Origin: Streptomyces scabichelini
Lineage (GTDB): Bacteria > Actinomycetota > Actinomycetes > Streptomycetales > Streptomycetaceae
Assembly (NCBI RefSeq): GCF_011045015.1
Contig: NZ_JAAKZY010000077.1
Span: forward strand, 1-43,946
Direction: 5' to 3'
DNA: 43,946 nt
The stretch's first letter is position 1. Each line of letters opens with the position of its first letter. Below the pieces are notes generated by a model. That model worked only from the letters and a program-made list of their open reading frames with translations, did no database searches and was not told the origin of the DNA. The position numbers were made by a program, and so were the translations under genes. Below, piece after piece: positions 6,969 through 16,795 of the stretch.

Positions 6969-7843
6969 CCACCACTCCTTCCGAGCAGGGCGTACAGGCA
7001 CAGGGTGTACAGGCAAAGGGCGTCGGCCTTGGCATGCCCCAACTGCCCGCGCCCGACTACCCGGACGACGTTCGAGCCCGGCTCGAGACAGACGCGCGCG
7101 AGATCATCGCCCGCTACCCGGACTCCCGGTCCGCCCTCCTTCCGTTGCTGCATCTCGTGCAGTCGGAGGAGGGACATGTCACGCGCACCGGCATGCAGTT
7201 CTGCGCCGACATGCTGGACCTGACCACGGCCGAGGTCACCGCCGTCGCCACCTTCTACACGATGTACCGGCGCAAGCCCTCCGGTGACTACCAGGTGGGC
7301 GTCTGCACCAACACCCTGTGCGCGGTCATGGGCGGCGACGCGATCTTCGAGTCCCTCCAGGACCACCTCGGTGTCGGCAACGGCGAGACCACCGACGACG
7401 GCAAGGTCACCCTGGAGCACATCGAGTGCAACGCGGCCTGCGACTTCGCACCGGTCGTGATGGTCAACTGGGAGTTCTTCGACAACCAGACCGTGGAATC
7501 CGCGAAGCGCCTCGTGGACGACCTGCGCCGGGGAGCACAGGTCGCACCGACGCGCGGCGCCCCCTTGTGCACGTTCAAGGAGACCGCACGGGTCCTGGCC
7601 GGCTTCCCCGACGAGCGCCCCGGCGCCGTGGAGGCGGGCGGCAGCGCGGGCCCGGCCTCACTGACCGGCCTCCGGCTGGCGAAGGGCGAGATGACTCCCG
7701 CGCGCGTGGTGCACCCGCGGGGTTCCGGCGGTCCGCAGGACCAGCCGCCCGCCGAGCACCTCAGCTCGCACGACGCGCCGCAGCAGACCTCGGCCTCCGA
7801 CCCCGCGCATCCCGCGGGCCCGGTTTCCGAGGAGGGGGAGTGA
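6965..7843 (+). CDS. nuoE: NADH-quinone oxidoreductase subunit E
   Basis: 292 residues from GTG 6965. The thioredoxin-like [2Fe-2S] domain has ligand pairs VGVCTNTLCAVMGG and HIECNAACDFAPVV (cluster N1a). The N-terminus contains a small duplicated GVQAQGVQAKGV stretch, and about 80 residues after the domain form a proline/alanine-rich tail; both are additions to the ~165-residue E. coli protein. NuoE, F and G build the NADH-oxidising module. Its stop overlaps the nuoF start. Confidence 0.97.
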   Translation: MTTTPSEQGVQAQGVQAKGVGLGMPQLPAPDYPDDVRARLETDAREIIARYPDSRSALLPLLHLVQSEEGHVTRTGMQFCADMLDLTTAEVTAVATFYTMYRRKPSGDYQVGVCTNTLCAVMGGDAIFESLQDHLGVGNGETTDDGKVTLEHIECNAACDFAPVVMVNWEFFDNQTVESAKRLVDDLRRGAQVAPTRGAPLCTFKETARVLAGFPDERPGAVEAGGSAGPASLTGLRLAKGEMTPARVVHPRGSGGPQDQPPAEHLSSHDAPQQTSASDPAHPAGPVSEEGE

Positions 7844-9198
7844 TGACCTTGGCAGCCGAGATCAAAGACACCAGCCCGGAGAAGCTGCTCGCACCCGTGC
7901 TGTCGGCCTTCTGGGACGAGGACAAGTCCTGGACGCTGGACGTCTACCGAAGGCACGAGGGGTACGAGGGGCTCCGCAAGGCCCTCGCCATGTCGCCGGA
8001 CGACCTCATCGCGTACGTGAAGGAATCCGGTCTGCGCGGGCGCGGCGGCGCGGGATTCCCCACGGGCATGAAATGGCAGTTCATCCCGCAGGGCGACGGC
8101 AAGCCTCACTATCTAGTTGTCAACGCCGACGAATCGGAACCGGGTACCTGCAAGGACATCCCGCTCCTCTTCGCGAACCCGCACAGCCTCATCGAGGGCA
8201 TCGTGATCGCCTGTTACGCGATCCGCTCTTCGCATGCCTTCATCTATCTGCGTGGCGAAGTGGTCCCCGTACTGCGGCGGTTGCACGAGGCAGTCCGGGA
8301 GGCGTACGCGGCGGGATACCTCGGCGAGAACATCCTGGGCAGCGGACTCGACCTCCAGGTCACCGTGCACGCGGGCGCGGGCGCGTACATCTGTGGTGAG
8401 GAGACCGCACTGCTCGACTCGCTCGAAGGCCGCCGTGGCCAGCCGCGACTTCGTCCCCCCTTCCCTGCTGTCGCGGGGCTCTACGCGTGCCCGACTGTTG
8501 TGAATAACGTCGAGTCGATCGCGTCAGTTCCCTCGATTCTGAACAAGGGAAAGGAATGGTTCAGGTCGATGGGCAGCGAGAAGTCCCCGGGCTTCACGCT
8601 CTACTCGCTCAGCGGCCACGTCACGAATCCCGGCCAGTACGAGGCACCGCTCGGCATCACACTGCGCCAGCTCCTCGACATGAGCGGCGGAATGCGGCCG
8701 GGGCACCGGCTCAAGTTCTGGACGCCGGGCGGCTCTTCGACCCCGATGTTCACCGCCGAGCACCTCGACGTCCCGCTGGACTACGAGGGAGTGGGCGCCG
8801 CGGGATCCATGCTCGGCACCAAGGCGCTGCAGTGCTTCGACGAGACGACGTGTGTCGTCCGGGCGGTGACGCGGTGGACCGAGTTCTACGCCCATGAGTC
8901 CTGCGGCAAGTGCACACCCTGCCGCGAAGGGACGTACTGGCTCGTGCAGTTGCTGCGCGACATCGAGGCAGGCAAGGGCGTCATGTCCGACCTCGACAAG
9001 CTGAACGACATCGCCGACAACATCAACGGCAAGTCCTTCTGTGCCCTCGGCGACGGCGCCGCCTCGCCGATCTTCTCCTCGCTCAAGTACTTCCGTGAGG
9101 AGTACGAGGAGCACATCACGGGCCGGGGCTGCCCCTTCGACCCGGCGAAGTCGACGGCCTGGGCCGACCAGGACAAGCACGCGGAGGTGAACGCATGA
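7843..9198 (+). CDS. nuoF: NADH-quinone oxidoreductase subunit F
   Basis: 451 residues; binds NADH, FMN and the N3 [4Fe-4S] cluster. GRGGAGFPTG (residues 66-75) and AGAYICGEETALLDSLEG bind nucleotide and flavin; ESCGKCTPCREG near residue 355 plus the Cys in KSFCALGDG supply the cluster ligands. ATG 7843 follows GGAGGGGGAG; an in-frame GTG one codon earlier is also possible. It is the electron entry point of the complex. Overlaps nuoG by ATGA. Confidence 0.98.
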   Translation: MTLAAEIKDTSPEKLLAPVLSAFWDEDKSWTLDVYRRHEGYEGLRKALAMSPDDLIAYVKESGLRGRGGAGFPTGMKWQFIPQGDGKPHYLVVNADESEPGTCKDIPLLFANPHSLIEGIVIACYAIRSSHAFIYLRGEVVPVLRRLHEAVREAYAAGYLGENILGSGLDLQVTVHAGAGAYICGEETALLDSLEGRRGQPRLRPPFPAVAGLYACPTVVNNVESIASVPSILNKGKEWFRSMGSEKSPGFTLYSLSGHVTNPGQYEAPLGITLRQLLDMSGGMRPGHRLKFWTPGGSSTPMFTAEHLDVPLDYEGVGAAGSMLGTKALQCFDETTCVVRAVTRWTEFYAHESCGKCTPCREGTYWLVQLLRDIEAGKGVMSDLDKLNDIADNINGKSFCALGDGAASPIFSSLKYFREEYEEHITGRGCPFDPAKSTAWADQDKHAEVNA

Positions 9199-11699
9199 CT
9201 GTGACCACCAGCGCTCCCTCCGGGGGCGGAGAGGCGGCGGTTCCGCCGGAAGACCTCGTCTCGCTGACGATCGACGGCGTGGAGATCAGCGTGCCCAAGG
9301 GCACCCTGGTCATCCGCGCCGCCGAACAGCTCGGCATCGAGATCCCCCGCTTCTGCGACCACCCGCTGCTCGATCCGGCCGGCGCCTGCCGCCAGTGCAT
9401 CGTCGAGGTCGAGGGCCAGCGCAAGCCCATGGCGTCCTGCACGATCACCTGCACGGACGGGATGGTGGTCAAGACCCACCTCACCTCTCCTGTGGCCGAG
9501 AAGGCCCAGAAGGGTGTGATGGAGCTGCTGCTCATCAACCACCCGCTGGACTGCCCGGTCTGTGACAAGGGCGGCGAGTGCCCCCTGCAGAACCAGGCGA
9601 TGTCGCACGGCAACGCGGAGTCCCGCTTCGAGGGCAAGAAGCGCACGTTCGAGAAGCCCGTCCCGATCTCCCCGCAGGTGCTGCTCGACCGGGAGCGGTG
9701 CGTGCTGTGCGCCCGGTGCACCCGGTTCAGTAACCAGGTCGCGGGTGACCCGATGATCGAGCTGCTGGAGCGGGGCGCGCTCCAGCAGGTCGGCACCGGG
9801 GAGGGCGATCCCTTCGAGTCGTACTTCTCCGGGAACACGATCCAGATCTGCCCGGTGGGCGCGCTGACGTCGGCGGCGTACCGCTTCCGCTCGCGTCCCT
9901 TCGACCTGGTCTCGTCCCCTTCGGTGTGCGAGCACTGCTCCGGCGGCTGCGCGACCCGTACCGACCACCGGCGCGGCAAGGTCATGCGGCGGCTCGCGCA
10001 GAACGACCCCGAGGTCAACGAGGAGTGGATGTGCGACAAGGGGCGGTTCGGCTTCCGGTACGCGCAGCAGCGGGACCGGCTGACCACGCCTCTGGTGCGC
10101 GGTGAATCCGGTGAGCTGGAGCCCGTTTCGTGGCCCGAGGCCCTGGAGGTGGCCGCCGAAGGCCTCCTGGCGGCCCGCTCCAGGACCGGTGTCCTGACAG
10201 GCGGGCGGCTCACCGTCGAAGACGCCTACGCCTACAGCAAGTTCGCGCGCGTGGCCCTCGACACGAACGACATCGACTTCCGCGCGCGCGTGCACAGCGG
10301 CGAGGAGGCCGACTTCCTGGCCGCCCGGGTCGCAGGACGCGGACGGGACCTCGACGGTACGGGCGTCACGTACACCTCCCTGGAGAAGGCGCCCGCCGTC
10401 CTGCTCGCCGGAATCGAGTCCGAGGAGGAGGCGCCCGGCGTCTTCCTGCGGCTGCGCAAGGCCTGGCGAGGGCACGGACAGAAGACGTTCGCGCTCGCCA
10501 CCCACTCGACACGCGGCCTGGAGAAGGCGGGCGGCACGCTGCTGCCCGCCGCGCCCGGCACCGAGACCGAGTGGCTGGACGCGCTCGCGTCCGGCGTCGG
10601 CCTGGAGGGCGACGGCGCGACGGCCTCCGAGGCGCTGCGCGCCGAAGGCGCCGTGATCGTCGTCGGGGAGCGGCTGGCCTCCGTGGCGGGCGGGCTCACC
10701 GCCGCCGTACGGGCCGCGTCCGCGACCGGCGCCGAACTGGTGTGGATCCCGCGCCGGGCCGGGGAGCGCGGCGCCATCGAGGCGGGTGCGCTGCCCTCGC
10801 TGCTGCCGGGCGGGCGTCCGGCCACCGACTCGCGCGCGCGGGTCGAGGTCGCCGCGGCCTGGGGTGTCTCCGAACTGCCGCTCCGGTACGGCCGCGACAC
10901 CGGCCAGATCGTCGAGGCCGCCGCCGCCGGTGAGCTGTCCGCGCTCGTGGTGGCCGGCGTCGAGGTCGCGGACCTGCCGGATCCGGCACGCGCGCGTGCG
11001 GCACTGTCCGAAGTGGGCTTCCTGGTGTCGCTCGAACTGCGGCCCGGTGAGGTCACCGAGCACGCGGATGTCGTACTGCCCGTCGCCGCCGTCGCGGAGA
11101 AGGCGGGCACCTTCCTCAACTGGGAGGGACGGGCACGGCTCTTCGAGGCGGCGCTCAAGCCCGACCAGATGACCCGCCGTGTGGCGCCGACCGACGCACG
11201 CGTACTGCAGATGCTCGCGGACGCCATGGACGTACACCTGGGGCTGCCCGATCTGCGCACCGCGCGCGTGGAACTCGACCGGCTCGGCGCCTGGGACGGC
11301 GCACGGGCCACCGCGCCCCTCGAAACCGCGGCCACGCTGCCGCGGCCCGCCGCCGGGGAGGCCGTGCTCGCCGGGCACCGGCTGCTGCTCGACCAGGGCC
11401 GCCTCCAGGAGGGCGACGAGGCGCTCGCCGCGACCCGGCACGCCGCACGCGCGCGCGTGTCACCCGCCACGGCGGCCGAGTCGGGCGTCAAGAACGGCGA
11501 CGTGCTGTCCGTGACCGGCCCCTCCGGAGTGGTCGAACTCCCGCTGCAGATCACGGAGATGCCCGACCGCGTGGTCTGGCTCCCGCTGAACTCCGCCGGG
11601 GGAGGCGTCGCCTCCGACACGGGCGCGCTGCCCGGTGACCTCGTCCGCATCGGCCCGGCGACGCTCGCCACCGAGGCCCCCAAGGAGGTGGAGGCATGA
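9195..11699 (+). CDS. nuoG: NADH-quinone oxidoreductase subunit G
   Basis: 834-residue iron-sulfur subunit, close in length to mycobacterial NuoG. The first 240 residues hold the [2Fe-2S] ligands (PAGACRQCIVEVEG), the His-ligated cluster (HPLDCPVCDKGGECPLQ) and a [4Fe-4S] set (CVLCARCTRFSN with CPVGALTS). CEHCSGGC followed by WMCDKGRFG is the extra N7-type cluster seen in E. coli and Thermus but lost in mitochondria. The rest is a molybdopterin-oxidoreductase-like domain that lost its cofactor, ending in a beta-barrel domain. Overlaps nuoF and nuoH by 4 bases each. Confidence 0.97.
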   Translation: MTVTTSAPSGGGEAAVPPEDLVSLTIDGVEISVPKGTLVIRAAEQLGIEIPRFCDHPLLDPAGACRQCIVEVEGQRKPMASCTITCTDGMVVKTHLTSPVAEKAQKGVMELLLINHPLDCPVCDKGGECPLQNQAMSHGNAESRFEGKKRTFEKPVPISPQVLLDRERCVLCARCTRFSNQVAGDPMIELLERGALQQVGTGEGDPFESYFSGNTIQICPVGALTSAAYRFRSRPFDLVSSPSVCEHCSGGCATRTDHRRGKVMRRLAQNDPEVNEEWMCDKGRFGFRYAQQRDRLTTPLVRGESGELEPVSWPEALEVAAEGLLAARSRTGVLTGGRLTVEDAYAYSKFARVALDTNDIDFRARVHSGEEADFLAARVAGRGRDLDGTGVTYTSLEKAPAVLLAGIESEEEAPGVFLRLRKAWRGHGQKTFALATHSTRGLEKAGGTLLPAAPGTETEWLDALASGVGLEGDGATASEALRAEGAVIVVGERLASVAGGLTAAVRAASATGAELVWIPRRAGERGAIEAGALPSLLPGGRPATDSRARVEVAAAWGVSELPLRYGRDTGQIVEAAAAGELSALVVAGVEVADLPDPARARAALSEVGFLVSLELRPGEVTEHADVVLPVAAVAEKAGTFLNWEGRARLFEAALKPDQMTRRVAPTDARVLQMLADAMDVHLGLPDLRTARVELDRLGAWDGARATAPLETAATLPRPAAGEAVLAGHRLLLDQGRLQEGDEALAATRHAARARVSPATAAESGVKNGDVLSVTGPSGVVELPLQITEMPDRVVWLPLNSAGGGVASDTGALPGDLVRIGPATLATEAPKEVEA

Positions 11700-13093
11700 C
11701 TCCGGACCTCACCGCGACGTCGTACCTGGCCGCGGAGGACCTCTCCATGTTCGGCCGCGACCCCTGGTGGCTGGTCGTCATCAAGGCGGTCTTCTGCTTC
11801 GCCTTCCTGATGATCACCGTGCTTTTCTCCATCGTGTGGGAGCGCAAGGTCGTCGCCTGGATGCAACTGCGCATCGGCCCCAACCGGCACGGCCCCTGGG
11901 GCATGCTCCAGTCGCTCGCCGACGGCATCAAGCTGATGCTCAAGGAAGACATCATCGTCAAACGCGCGGACAAGGTCGTCTACGTCCTCGCGCCCATCGT
12001 CGCCGCCATCCCGGCCTTCATGGCGATCGCCGTGATCCCCTTCGGACCGGCCGGCAACGAGATCTCGATCTTCGGCCACCGCACCACGATGCAGCTCACC
12101 GACCTGCCGATCGCGATGCTCTACATCCTCGCGGTCGCCTCGGTGGGCATCTACGGGATCGTGCTGGCGGGTTGGAGTTCTGGATCCACCTACCCGCTGC
12201 TGGGCGGCCTGCGTTCCTGCGCACAGATGATCTCGTACGAGATCGCCATGGGCGCCGCCTTCGCGTCGGTGTTCCTCTACTCCGGGTCCATGTCGACGTC
12301 GGAGATCGTCGCCCAGCAGCAGGACCGCTGGTACATCATCCTGCTGCCGGTGTCGTTCCTGATCTACATCGTCACGATGGTCGGCGAGACCAACCGGGCG
12401 CCGTTCGACATGCCGGAGTCCGAGGGCGACCTGGTCGGCGGCTTCAACACCGAGTACTCGTCCATCAAGTTCGCGATGTTCATGCTCGCCGAGTACGTGA
12501 ACATGGTGACGGTCTCGGCGGTCTCCGTGACGCTCTTCCTGGGCGGCTGGCGGGCCCCGTGGCCGATCAGCACCTTCTGGGAGGGCGCCAACCACGGCTG
12601 GTGGCCGATGGCCTGGTTCGTGATCAAGGTGCAACTGCTGCTGTTCTTCTTCATCTGGCTGCGCGGCACACTGCCCCGCGTCCGCTACGACCAACTGATG
12701 AAGCTCGGCTGGAAGGTCCTCATCCCGGTCTCCGTGGTGTGGCTGATGGCCGTCGCGACCGTGCGGACCCTGCGCAACGAGAACTACGACTTCGCCGACA
12801 TCGCCCTCTACATCGCCGGCGGTGTCATCGCCCTGCTGTTGCTCTCGTTCCTCATCGACATGTTCCGCGACCGGAAGTCCGCCGAGGAGGCGCCGGAGCC
12901 ACCCGCCGAGGCCGCCGTCTTCGACCCGATGGCGGGCGGATTCCCCGTACCACCGCTGCCGGGACAGACCCTGCCGCCGGTGCCGCGGCGACGCCCGCGC
13001 CGGGAGCGGGAGTTGATTGTCAGTGGTGGGGTCGATACTGCCAGTGACGGATCTGATGGATCTCGTGACGGAAAGGAGGCGTCCGATGGCTGA
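11696..13093 (+). CDS. nuoH: NADH-quinone oxidoreductase subunit H
   Basis: 465-residue membrane subunit that forms the quinone tunnel with NuoB and NuoD. ERKVVAWMQLRIGPNRHGPW and GETNRAPFDMPESEGDLVGG are the defining loops, the latter with the conserved acidic residues at the proton-coupling E channel. About eight membrane helices are expected up to residue ~390. The last ~75 residues are a hydrophilic tail rich in proline and arginine, making it about 140 residues longer than E. coli NuoH; its final codons overlap the nuoI ribosome-binding site. Confidence 0.97.
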   Translation: MTPDLTATSYLAAEDLSMFGRDPWWLVVIKAVFCFAFLMITVLFSIVWERKVVAWMQLRIGPNRHGPWGMLQSLADGIKLMLKEDIIVKRADKVVYVLAPIVAAIPAFMAIAVIPFGPAGNEISIFGHRTTMQLTDLPIAMLYILAVASVGIYGIVLAGWSSGSTYPLLGGLRSCAQMISYEIAMGAAFASVFLYSGSMSTSEIVAQQQDRWYIILLPVSFLIYIVTMVGETNRAPFDMPESEGDLVGGFNTEYSSIKFAMFMLAEYVNMVTVSAVSVTLFLGGWRAPWPISTFWEGANHGWWPMAWFVIKVQLLLFFFIWLRGTLPRVRYDQLMKLGWKVLIPVSVVWLMAVATVRTLRNENYDFADIALYIAGGVIALLLLSFLIDMFRDRKSAEEAPEPPAEAAVFDPMAGGFPVPPLPGQTLPPVPRRRPRRERELIVSGGVDTASDGSDGSRDGKEASDG

Positions 13094-13727
13094 TGAGCAG
13101 AAGGAGACCAAACCCGGTTTCCAGAACCCCGTCGCAGGCTTCGGTGTGACCTTCAAGGCCATGTTCAAGAAGCGGCTGACCGAGCAGTACCCCGAACAGA
13201 AGAAGACCACCGCACCGCGATTCCACGGCCGGCACCAGCTCAACCGCCATCCGGACGGCCTGGAGAAGTGCATTGGCTGCGAGCTGTGCGCGTGGGCCTG
13301 CCCGGCGGACGCCATCTATGTGGAGGGCGCGGACAACACCGACGAGGAGCGCTACTCGCCGGGCGAGCGGTACGGCCGCGTCTACCAGATCAACTACGCC
13401 CGCTGCATCCTGTGCGGACTGTGCATCGAGGCGTGCCCCACGCGCGCGTTGACGATGACGAACGAGTTCGAGCTGGCCGACAGCAGCCGCGCCAACCTCA
13501 TCTACACCAAGGAGCAGCTGCTCGCCGGCCTCGAAGAGGGCATGGTCGACAGCCCTCACTCGATCTTCCCCGGGACGGACGAGCAGGACTACTACCGGGG
13601 CCTGGTCACCGAGGCCGCGCCCGGTACGGAGCGCCAGGTGGCCCTCTCCAAGGGCGAGGTCCCGCAGGAGGCCGCCTCGACCTCCGGCGAGGACGAGCCG
13701 ACGTCGGGGAAGGTGATCGGCCGATGA
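13086..13727 (+). CDS. nuoI: NADH-quinone oxidoreductase subunit I
   Basis: 213-residue ferredoxin-like subunit with clusters N6a and N6b: CIGCELCAWACPADAI and CILCGLCIEACPTRAL are the two complete [4Fe-4S] motifs. ATG 13086 is chosen over the in-frame start at 13017 because AAGGAGG ends 7 bases before it; translation therefore begins 8 bases before the nuoH stop. A hydrophilic C-terminal tail (about 50 residues) is longer than in enterics. NuoI passes electrons from the NADH module to NuoB. Confidence 0.96.
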   Translation: MADEQKETKPGFQNPVAGFGVTFKAMFKKRLTEQYPEQKKTTAPRFHGRHQLNRHPDGLEKCIGCELCAWACPADAIYVEGADNTDEERYSPGERYGRVYQINYARCILCGLCIEACPTRALTMTNEFELADSSRANLIYTKEQLLAGLEEGMVDSPHSIFPGTDEQDYYRGLVTEAAPGTERQVALSKGEVPQEAASTSGEDEPTSGKVIGR

Positions 13728-14533
13728 TGGATCTCGCCGCCTACTCCACCTCCACCGGAGAGGCCTTCCAGTTCTGGGTCCTCGGCACCGTCGCCGTGAT
13801 CGGCGCCCTGTGCACCGTCCTCATGAAGAAGGCCGTGCACAGCGCCCTCTGCCTCGCCGGCACCATGATCATCCTGGCGGTGTTCTACCTCGCCAACGGC
13901 GCCTACTTCCTGGGCGTCGTGCAGATCATCGTGTACACCGGCGCGATCATGATGCTGTTCCTCTTCGTGGTCATGCTCGTCGGCGTCACCGCCGCCGACT
14001 CCCTGAAAGAGACCATCAAGGGCCAGCGCTGGATGGCGCTCCTGTGCGGCCTCGGCTTCGGCATCCTGCTGTGCGCGGGGATCGGCAACGCGTCGCTGAA
14101 CGATTTCAACGGCCTGAGCCAGGCCAACTCCGCCGGCAACGTGGAAGGCCTCGCGGAACTCATCTTCACGAAGTACGTCTTCGCCTTCGAACTCACCGGC
14201 GCCCTGCTCATCACGGCCGCCGTCGGCGCGATGGTGCTCACGCACCGGGAGCGCACCGAGCGGGCCAAGACCCAGCGCGAGCTGGCCGAGCAGCGCGTAC
14301 GGGAAGGCAAGCAGGTCCCGCCGATGCCCGCCCCCGGCGTCTACGCCCGGCACAACGCGGTGGACATCGCGGGCCTCCTCCCGGACGGCACCGCGTCCGA
14401 ACTCACCGTCATCAAGACGCTGCGGGAGCGTGGCCAGATCCGCGATGTGTCGAACGAGGCGATCAATGACCTCAAGGCCCTGGAGCGGCGTGCCGAGGAG
14501 CGGCTCGGCCGGGAAGAGGAGGCCACGAAGTGA
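13724..14533 (+). CDS. nuoJ: NADH-quinone oxidoreductase subunit J
   Basis: 269 residues with five membrane helices in the first ~180. VVQIIVYTGAIMMLFLFVVM is the conserved third helix, whose pi-bulge takes part in coupling quinone reduction to proton transfer. A charged cytoplasmic C-terminal tail (about 90 residues) follows, unlike the 184-residue E. coli subunit but usual in actinobacteria. Two adjacent ATG codons (13724, 13727) are both possible starts; GGGGAAGG lies upstream. Overlaps nuoI and nuoK. Confidence 0.96.
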   Translation: MMDLAAYSTSTGEAFQFWVLGTVAVIGALCTVLMKKAVHSALCLAGTMIILAVFYLANGAYFLGVVQIIVYTGAIMMLFLFVVMLVGVTAADSLKETIKGQRWMALLCGLGFGILLCAGIGNASLNDFNGLSQANSAGNVEGLAELIFTKYVFAFELTGALLITAAVGAMVLTHRERTERAKTQRELAEQRVREGKQVPPMPAPGVYARHNAVDIAGLLPDGTASELTVIKTLRERGQIRDVSNEAINDLKALERRAEERLGREEEATK

Positions 14534-14829
14534 ATCCCGTCAACTACCTCTACCTCGCCGCCCTGCTGTTCACGATCGGCGCGACCGGCGTCCTGATCAG
14601 GCGGAACGCGATCGTGGTGTTCATGTGCGTCGAGCTCATGCTCAACGCCTGCAACCTCGCGCTCGTGGCCTTCTCCCGGATGCACGGCAATCTCGACGGC
14701 CAGATCCTCGCCTTCTTCACGATGGTCGTCGCCGCCGCGGAGGTCGTGGTGGGGCTCGCGATCATCGTTTCACTGTTCCGTACCCGCCACTCGGCCTCGG
14801 TCGACGACGCCAGCCTGATGAAGCTCTGA
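14530..14829 (+). CDS. nuoK: NADH-quinone oxidoreductase subunit K
   Basis: 99 residues, three helices, homologous to Mrp antiporter MrpC. FMCVELMLNACNLALVAF contains the conserved membrane glutamate of helix 2 and AAAEVVVGLAIIVSLFR that of helix 3, both needed for proton movement. GTG 14530 overlaps the nuoJ stop. Length is standard. Confidence 0.97.
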   Translation: MNPVNYLYLAALLFTIGATGVLIRRNAIVVFMCVELMLNACNLALVAFSRMHGNLDGQILAFFTMVVAAAEVVVGLAIIVSLFRTRHSASVDDASLMKL

Positions 14830-14843
14830 GGGGTCGCTGAATC

Positions 14844-16790
14844 GTGGAGAACCTGATTGCGCTGCTGGTAGCGGCGCCTCTGCTCGGAGCTGCCGTACTG
14901 CTGTGCGGCGGCCGGCGGCTGGACGCCGTCGGCCACTGGATCGGCACGCTCCTCGCGGCCGTCTCCTTCGTGATCGGCGCGATCCTCTTCGCCGACATGC
15001 TGGGGAAGGGCGAGGAGGAGCGGGAGATCGGCCAGCACCTGTTCAGCTGGGTCCCGGTCGAGAGTTTCCAGGCTGACGTCGCCTTCCAGCTCGACCAGCT
15101 GTCGATGACGTTCGTCCTGCTGATCACCGGCGTCGGCTCCCTGATCCACCTGTACTCGATCGGGTACATGGAGCACGACGAGCGGCGCCGCCGCTTCTTC
15201 GGCTATCTGAACCTGTTCCTCGCGGCGATGCTCCTGCTCGTCCTCGCCGACAACTACCTCCTGCTGTACGTCGGCTGGGAGGGCGTCGGCCTCGCCTCGT
15301 ACCTGCTGATCGGCTTCTGGCAGCACAAGCCCAGCGCCGCGACGGCCGCGAAGAAGGCCTTCCTGGTCAACCGCGTCGGCGACATGGGCCTTTCCATCGC
15401 GATCATGCTGATGTTCGCCTGGTTCGGCACCTTCGCCTTCGGGCCCGTGCTGGAGGTGACGGGCGAGACGAGCGAGGGCAAGCTGACCGCCATCGGCCTG
15501 ATGCTGCTGCTCGCCGCCTGCGGCAAGTCCGCCCAGGTACCGCTGCAGTCCTGGCTCGGCGACGCGATGGAGGGCCCGACCCCGGTCTCGGCCCTCATCC
15601 ACGCCGCGACGATGGTGACCGCGGGCGTGTACCTGATCGTCCGCTCCGGTGAGATCTTCAACGCCGCACCCGATGCCCAGCTGGCTGTCACCGTCGTCGG
15701 CGCCGTCACGCTCCTGTTCGGTGCGATCGTCGGTTGCGCGAAGGACGACATCAAGAAGGCGCTGGCCGGCTCGACCATGTCGCAGATCGGCTACATGATC
15801 CTCGCCGCGGGCCTCGGTCCCATCGGCTACGTCTTCGCGATCATGCACCTGGTGACGCACGGCTTCTTCAAGGCCGGGCTCTTCCTCGGCGCCGGTTCGG
15901 TCATGCACGGCATGAACGACGAGGTCGACATGAGGAAGTACGGCGGCCTCAGGAAGTACATGCCGATCACGTTCGTCACCTTCGGCCTCGGCTACCTCGC
16001 CATCATCGGCTTCCCCGGTCTGTCCGGCTTCTTCTCCAAGGACAAGATCATCGAGGCGGCCTTCGCCAAGGGCGGCACCGAGGGCTGGATCCTCGGCGGC
16101 GCGGCCCTCCTGGGCGCGGCCATCACCGCGTACTACATGACGCGCGTGATGCTGCTGACGTTCTTCGGAGAGGAGCGCTGGCGCCATGCGCCGACGCCGT
16201 CCCCGGCCGAGCCGAGCGTGGAGCCCGCCGCCGAAACGCGCGGCGAGCACGCGGTGCCGCATCCGCACGAGTCCCCGAAGTCCATGACGATCCCGATGAT
16301 CGTGCTCGCCTTCGGGTCGGTCTTCGCGGGCGGGTTCTTCGGTATCGGCGACCGGTTCATCCACTGGCTGGAGCCCGTCACCGGGCATGACCACGGACAT
16401 CCGCCGGTCAGCGCCCTGACGGTCACGCTCTCCACAGTGGCCGTGATGGTCATCGGGGTCGTCTTCGCCTATCTCCAGTACGGTCGCCGGCCCGTCCCGG
16501 TCGTCGCCCCGCGCGGCTCCCTGCTCACCCGGGCCGCCCGGCGCGACCTCCTCCAGGACGACTTCAACCACGTCGTCCTCGTGCGCGGCGGAGAGCACCT
16601 CACACGCTCCCTGGTGTACGTCGACCACACCCTGGTCGACGGGGTCGTCAACGGCACGGCGGCCTCGATGGGCGGCCTCTCCGGACGACTGCGCAGGCTC
16701 CAGAACGGCTACGCGCGCTCGTACGCGGTCTCGATGTTCGGCGGTGCGGCGGTCCTCATCGCCGTGACCCTGCTGATGAGGGCGGTCTGA
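14844..16790 (+). CDS. nuoL: NADH-quinone oxidoreductase subunit L
   Basis: 648-residue antiporter-like proton channel subunit at the distal end of the membrane arm. LLYVGWEGVGLASYLLIGFW carries the conserved helix-5 glutamate; LQSWLGDAMEGPTPVSALIHAATMV is the discontinuous helix region with the key lysine/histidine neighbourhood. A histidine-containing hydrophilic segment (about residues 450-480) precedes the last helices and the long lateral helix. GTG 14844 is 14 bases after nuoK with GAGGGG upstream; a gap, not an overlap, separates them. Confidence 0.97.
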   Translation: MENLIALLVAAPLLGAAVLLCGGRRLDAVGHWIGTLLAAVSFVIGAILFADMLGKGEEEREIGQHLFSWVPVESFQADVAFQLDQLSMTFVLLITGVGSLIHLYSIGYMEHDERRRRFFGYLNLFLAAMLLLVLADNYLLLYVGWEGVGLASYLLIGFWQHKPSAATAAKKAFLVNRVGDMGLSIAIMLMFAWFGTFAFGPVLEVTGETSEGKLTAIGLMLLLAACGKSAQVPLQSWLGDAMEGPTPVSALIHAATMVTAGVYLIVRSGEIFNAAPDAQLAVTVVGAVTLLFGAIVGCAKDDIKKALAGSTMSQIGYMILAAGLGPIGYVFAIMHLVTHGFFKAGLFLGAGSVMHGMNDEVDMRKYGGLRKYMPITFVTFGLGYLAIIGFPGLSGFFSKDKIIEAAFAKGGTEGWILGGAALLGAAITAYYMTRVMLLTFFGEERWRHAPTPSPAEPSVEPAAETRGEHAVPHPHESPKSMTIPMIVLAFGSVFAGGFFGIGDRFIHWLEPVTGHDHGHPPVSALTVTLSTVAVMVIGVVFAYLQYGRRPVPVVAPRGSLLTRAARRDLLQDDFNHVVLVRGGEHLTRSLVYVDHTLVDGVVNGTAASMGGLSGRLRRLQNGYARSYAVSMFGGAAVLIAVTLLMRAV

Positions 16791-16795
16791 TACCG

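Noticed and set aside
10232..13315. Minus-strand open frame of over 1,000 codons, and another at 8886-11441
   Set aside because: They lie antisense to nuoG-nuoH, show low-complexity Arg/His/Ser composition and no motifs; they are artefacts of strong third-position GC.
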